Positions 18,967 to 20,387 of a DNA stretch of 20,387 nucleotides are shown here, piece after piece. The number at the start of each line of letters is the position of its first letter. Positions within the stretch are counted from its first letter, which is position 1. Source of the DNA: Chara braunii. Its lineage: Eukaryota; Streptophyta; Charophyceae; Charales; Characeae. Both the position numbers and the translations under genes were made by a program. The stretch is from positions 809,948 to 830,334 of the forward strand of contig BFEA01000588.1 in the NCBI GenBank assembly GCA_003427395.1. The letters run 5' to 3'. The notes under the pieces are model-generated. The model was given only the letters and a program-made list of their open reading frames with translations. It made no database searches and was not told where the DNA came from.

Positions 18967-19076
18967 GGTGAGAGAATAAGACAAAAGGAGTGAGAGGGAA
19001 TGAGCGAGTTGGTTGTCAGTAGGTACTGCAGCAAGTAGGGACTGGCAAGTCCCTACTGCCCAAGAAAAAGGAGGGG

Positions 19077-19116
19077 AAAAAAAAAAAAAAAAAAAAAGGA
19101 GAAAAGAAAAAAAAAG
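19077..19116 (+). repeat. Poly(A)/A-rich tract
   Basis: A run of As followed by GGAGAAAAGAAAAAAAAAG. A simple repeat; 138 bp after the previous A tract. Confidence 0.85.
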
Positions 19117-19837
19117 TCAAAAGGGCACTAACAGCAAAAAACGGCTACCTAGGGGAGACATTTGTGACCAGATTGATTCCGGCATATGTCGGTTGCAAAG
19201 TACCTTGATTTTCTCTTGAATTTGCAGAGAAATCTAGAAAAAGGAAGCCCTCATGCAACCGAGATACAACGGATTGCATGAGGTAGGCCAAACACATGTT
19301 TTAGGTCCACTGGGAGCCAAAATGGAAACCGGATGCACTTGGGAATTGACCGTTTTCTTTTCTTTCGGTTTGGGGCTAATTGTGGGGTAGTGGGACTAGG
19401 AAAAAAGGCCCCTATTGTAATCCGAGTTGTAACGGACTGCATGGGGGAGGCCAAACACATGTTTTGGGTGCACTCGGGGTCAATATTGAGCCCAGATGCA
19501 CTTAAACATTAAACGCTTCAATTTTCTTTGGCATGGGGCACGTTGTGGGGCTGTGGTATTAGGAAATTGACCATGACTGGAGTCCGCGAAATAACGGACT
19601 GCATGAGGGTGCCTAGGCTAAGGAAAAATGAGCCGCGACATGTCCAAAAGGCTAGGAAATGGTGCCACAGGCATAGAAAAAGTTGAGACGATAGACGGTG
19701 ACCTTGGGTTGAGATCTCACGGCCAAGAAAAATCGGCACGCACGCAGCACCCAAGGAGGAAGTATCACTCGTGGCTAATGAACCCCGAAAAATACGCCGA
19801 ATTAGATAGCGAAGCTTGTTAGCGAAATGTTAGCGAA

Positions 19838-19920
19838 TTCGTGGTTTTTAAACCCAAATTCGTGTTTTGTGTTGCTGAAGACGGAATCCATGTTTGCAAA
19901 TTCGTGGTTTTGAAACCCGA
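19838..19920. repeat. Short direct repeat flanking the terminal satellite
   Basis: AATTCGTGGTTTTTAAACCC (near 19837) and AATTCGTGGTTTTGAAACCC (near 19898) occur about 60 bp apart, with a partial AAATTCGTGTTTTGTG between. Each holds an imperfect GGTTTT/AAAACC-like dyad. Confidence 0.7.
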
Positions 19921-19959
19921 AATGTTCATTAATATGACCAAAAGCTCTCTAAAGTCAAC

Positions 19960-20387
19960 TTAGTGTTCTTCGAAGTTATATTCGGACGTACGTTCGGGAT
20001 TTCGCTATCGAAATCGCACTTTGGGATTTCGGGATTTTATTTAGCCATTTCTCGAAGTTTTATCCGGACCTACGTTCGGGATTTCGCCACCGAAATCGCA
20101 TTCGGGATTTCGGGATTTTACTTAGCCGTTTCTTAAAATTATATCCGGACGTACGTTCGGGATTGCACTTCGGAATTTCGTTACCGAAATCGCACTTCGG
20201 GATTTCGGGATTTTACTTAGCCGTTTCTCGAAGTTATATCCGGACGTACGTTCGGGATTTCGCTACCGAAATCGCACTTCGGGCGGGATTTAACTTAGCC
20301 GTTTCTCGAAGTTATATCCGGACGTACGTTCGGGATTTCGCTACTGAAATCGCACTTCGGGATTTCGGGATTTTACTTAACCGTTTC
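19960..20387. repeat. Satellite of about 80 bp, 5 copies, open at window end
   Basis: ACGTTCGGGA or ACGTTCGGG begins at 19990, 20072, 20153, 20248 and 20326 (spacings 82, 81, 95, 78). Units contain CGGACGTACGTTCGGG, GATTTCG/CGAAATC around a four-base centre, CACTTCGGGATTTCGGGATT and TTACTTAGCCGTTTCTCGAA. The third interval is longer because an inner block is partly duplicated; the fourth lacks part of it. The array continues past the window. Confidence 0.95.

Larger units (their letters stand above)
18400..19620. repeat. Family of hairpin-bearing repeat units
   Basis: A short inverted repeat of the form (GC)AGTCCG...CGGACT(GC) recurs at 18414-18435, 18575-18597, 18834-18857, 19252-19280, 19414-19442 and 19580-19601. 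Spacings are about 161, 259, 418, 162 and 166 bp. Units at 18456-18682 and 18715-18941 align at a constant 259-bp offset (GGAAGGGCCAAAACTAAGAG at 18611 and 18870). Units at 19252 and 19414 share GGCCAAACACATGTTTT. No coding sequence is supported. Confidence 0.85.

Overview
The window looks like repeat-dense nuclear DNA from a large-genome eukaryote, most likely a green plant or streptophyte alga. I see no bacterial operon structure. The evidence is one decayed Ty3/gypsy-type retroelement, at least eight different tandem or satellite arrays, a long (CT)n microsatellite, and a plus strand that is visibly purine-rich over most of its length. A charophyte such as Chara is my best guess, from general resemblance of the repeats and retroelement proteins; I could not verify it. 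I find no rRNA, tRNA, CRISPR or convincing intact host gene.

Layout. 1-360: a 53-bp minisatellite with a four-unit higher-order period. About 504-655: (CT)n. 656-2621: no recognisable gene. 2622-6012: four divergent tandem copies, all on +, of a protein module of about 220-250 residues that I do not recognise; the first is open and the other three carry in-frame stops. 6013-6420: a leader with a candidate 160-bp intron. 6421-12647: a degenerate gag-pol in the order Gag, zinc knuckle, protease, reverse transcriptase, RNase H, integrase (Ty3/gypsy order), with about ten in-frame stops and about seven frame changes. Catalytic aspartates of both RT and integrase have become glycine. 12648-13083: noncoding with an exact 32-bp direct repeat. 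13084-13878: a degraded ORF of unknown function after pol.

From about 13.9 kb to the end the window is almost entirely repeats: a diverged duplication of about 215 bp, a 40-bp array, a 66-bp array, a 56-bp array, a cluster of palindromes, a 27-bp Pro/Gly-coding array, a family of hairpin-bearing units (18.4-19.6 kb), and a satellite of about 80 bp running off the window end.

Two points matter most. (1) The four-module protein array directly upstream of gag, on the same strand, is the best candidate for something undescribed: either extra ORFs carried by this retroelement lineage or a separate tandem gene family. (2) Positions 18683-18714 are a Tn5/Nextera mosaic-end junction, i.e. library adapter left in the assembly, so continuity across that point should not be trusted.

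No LTR pair, primer-binding site or target-site duplication could be identified by eye, so the ends of the retroelement are unknown. The gag-pol and the modules may or may not belong to one element.
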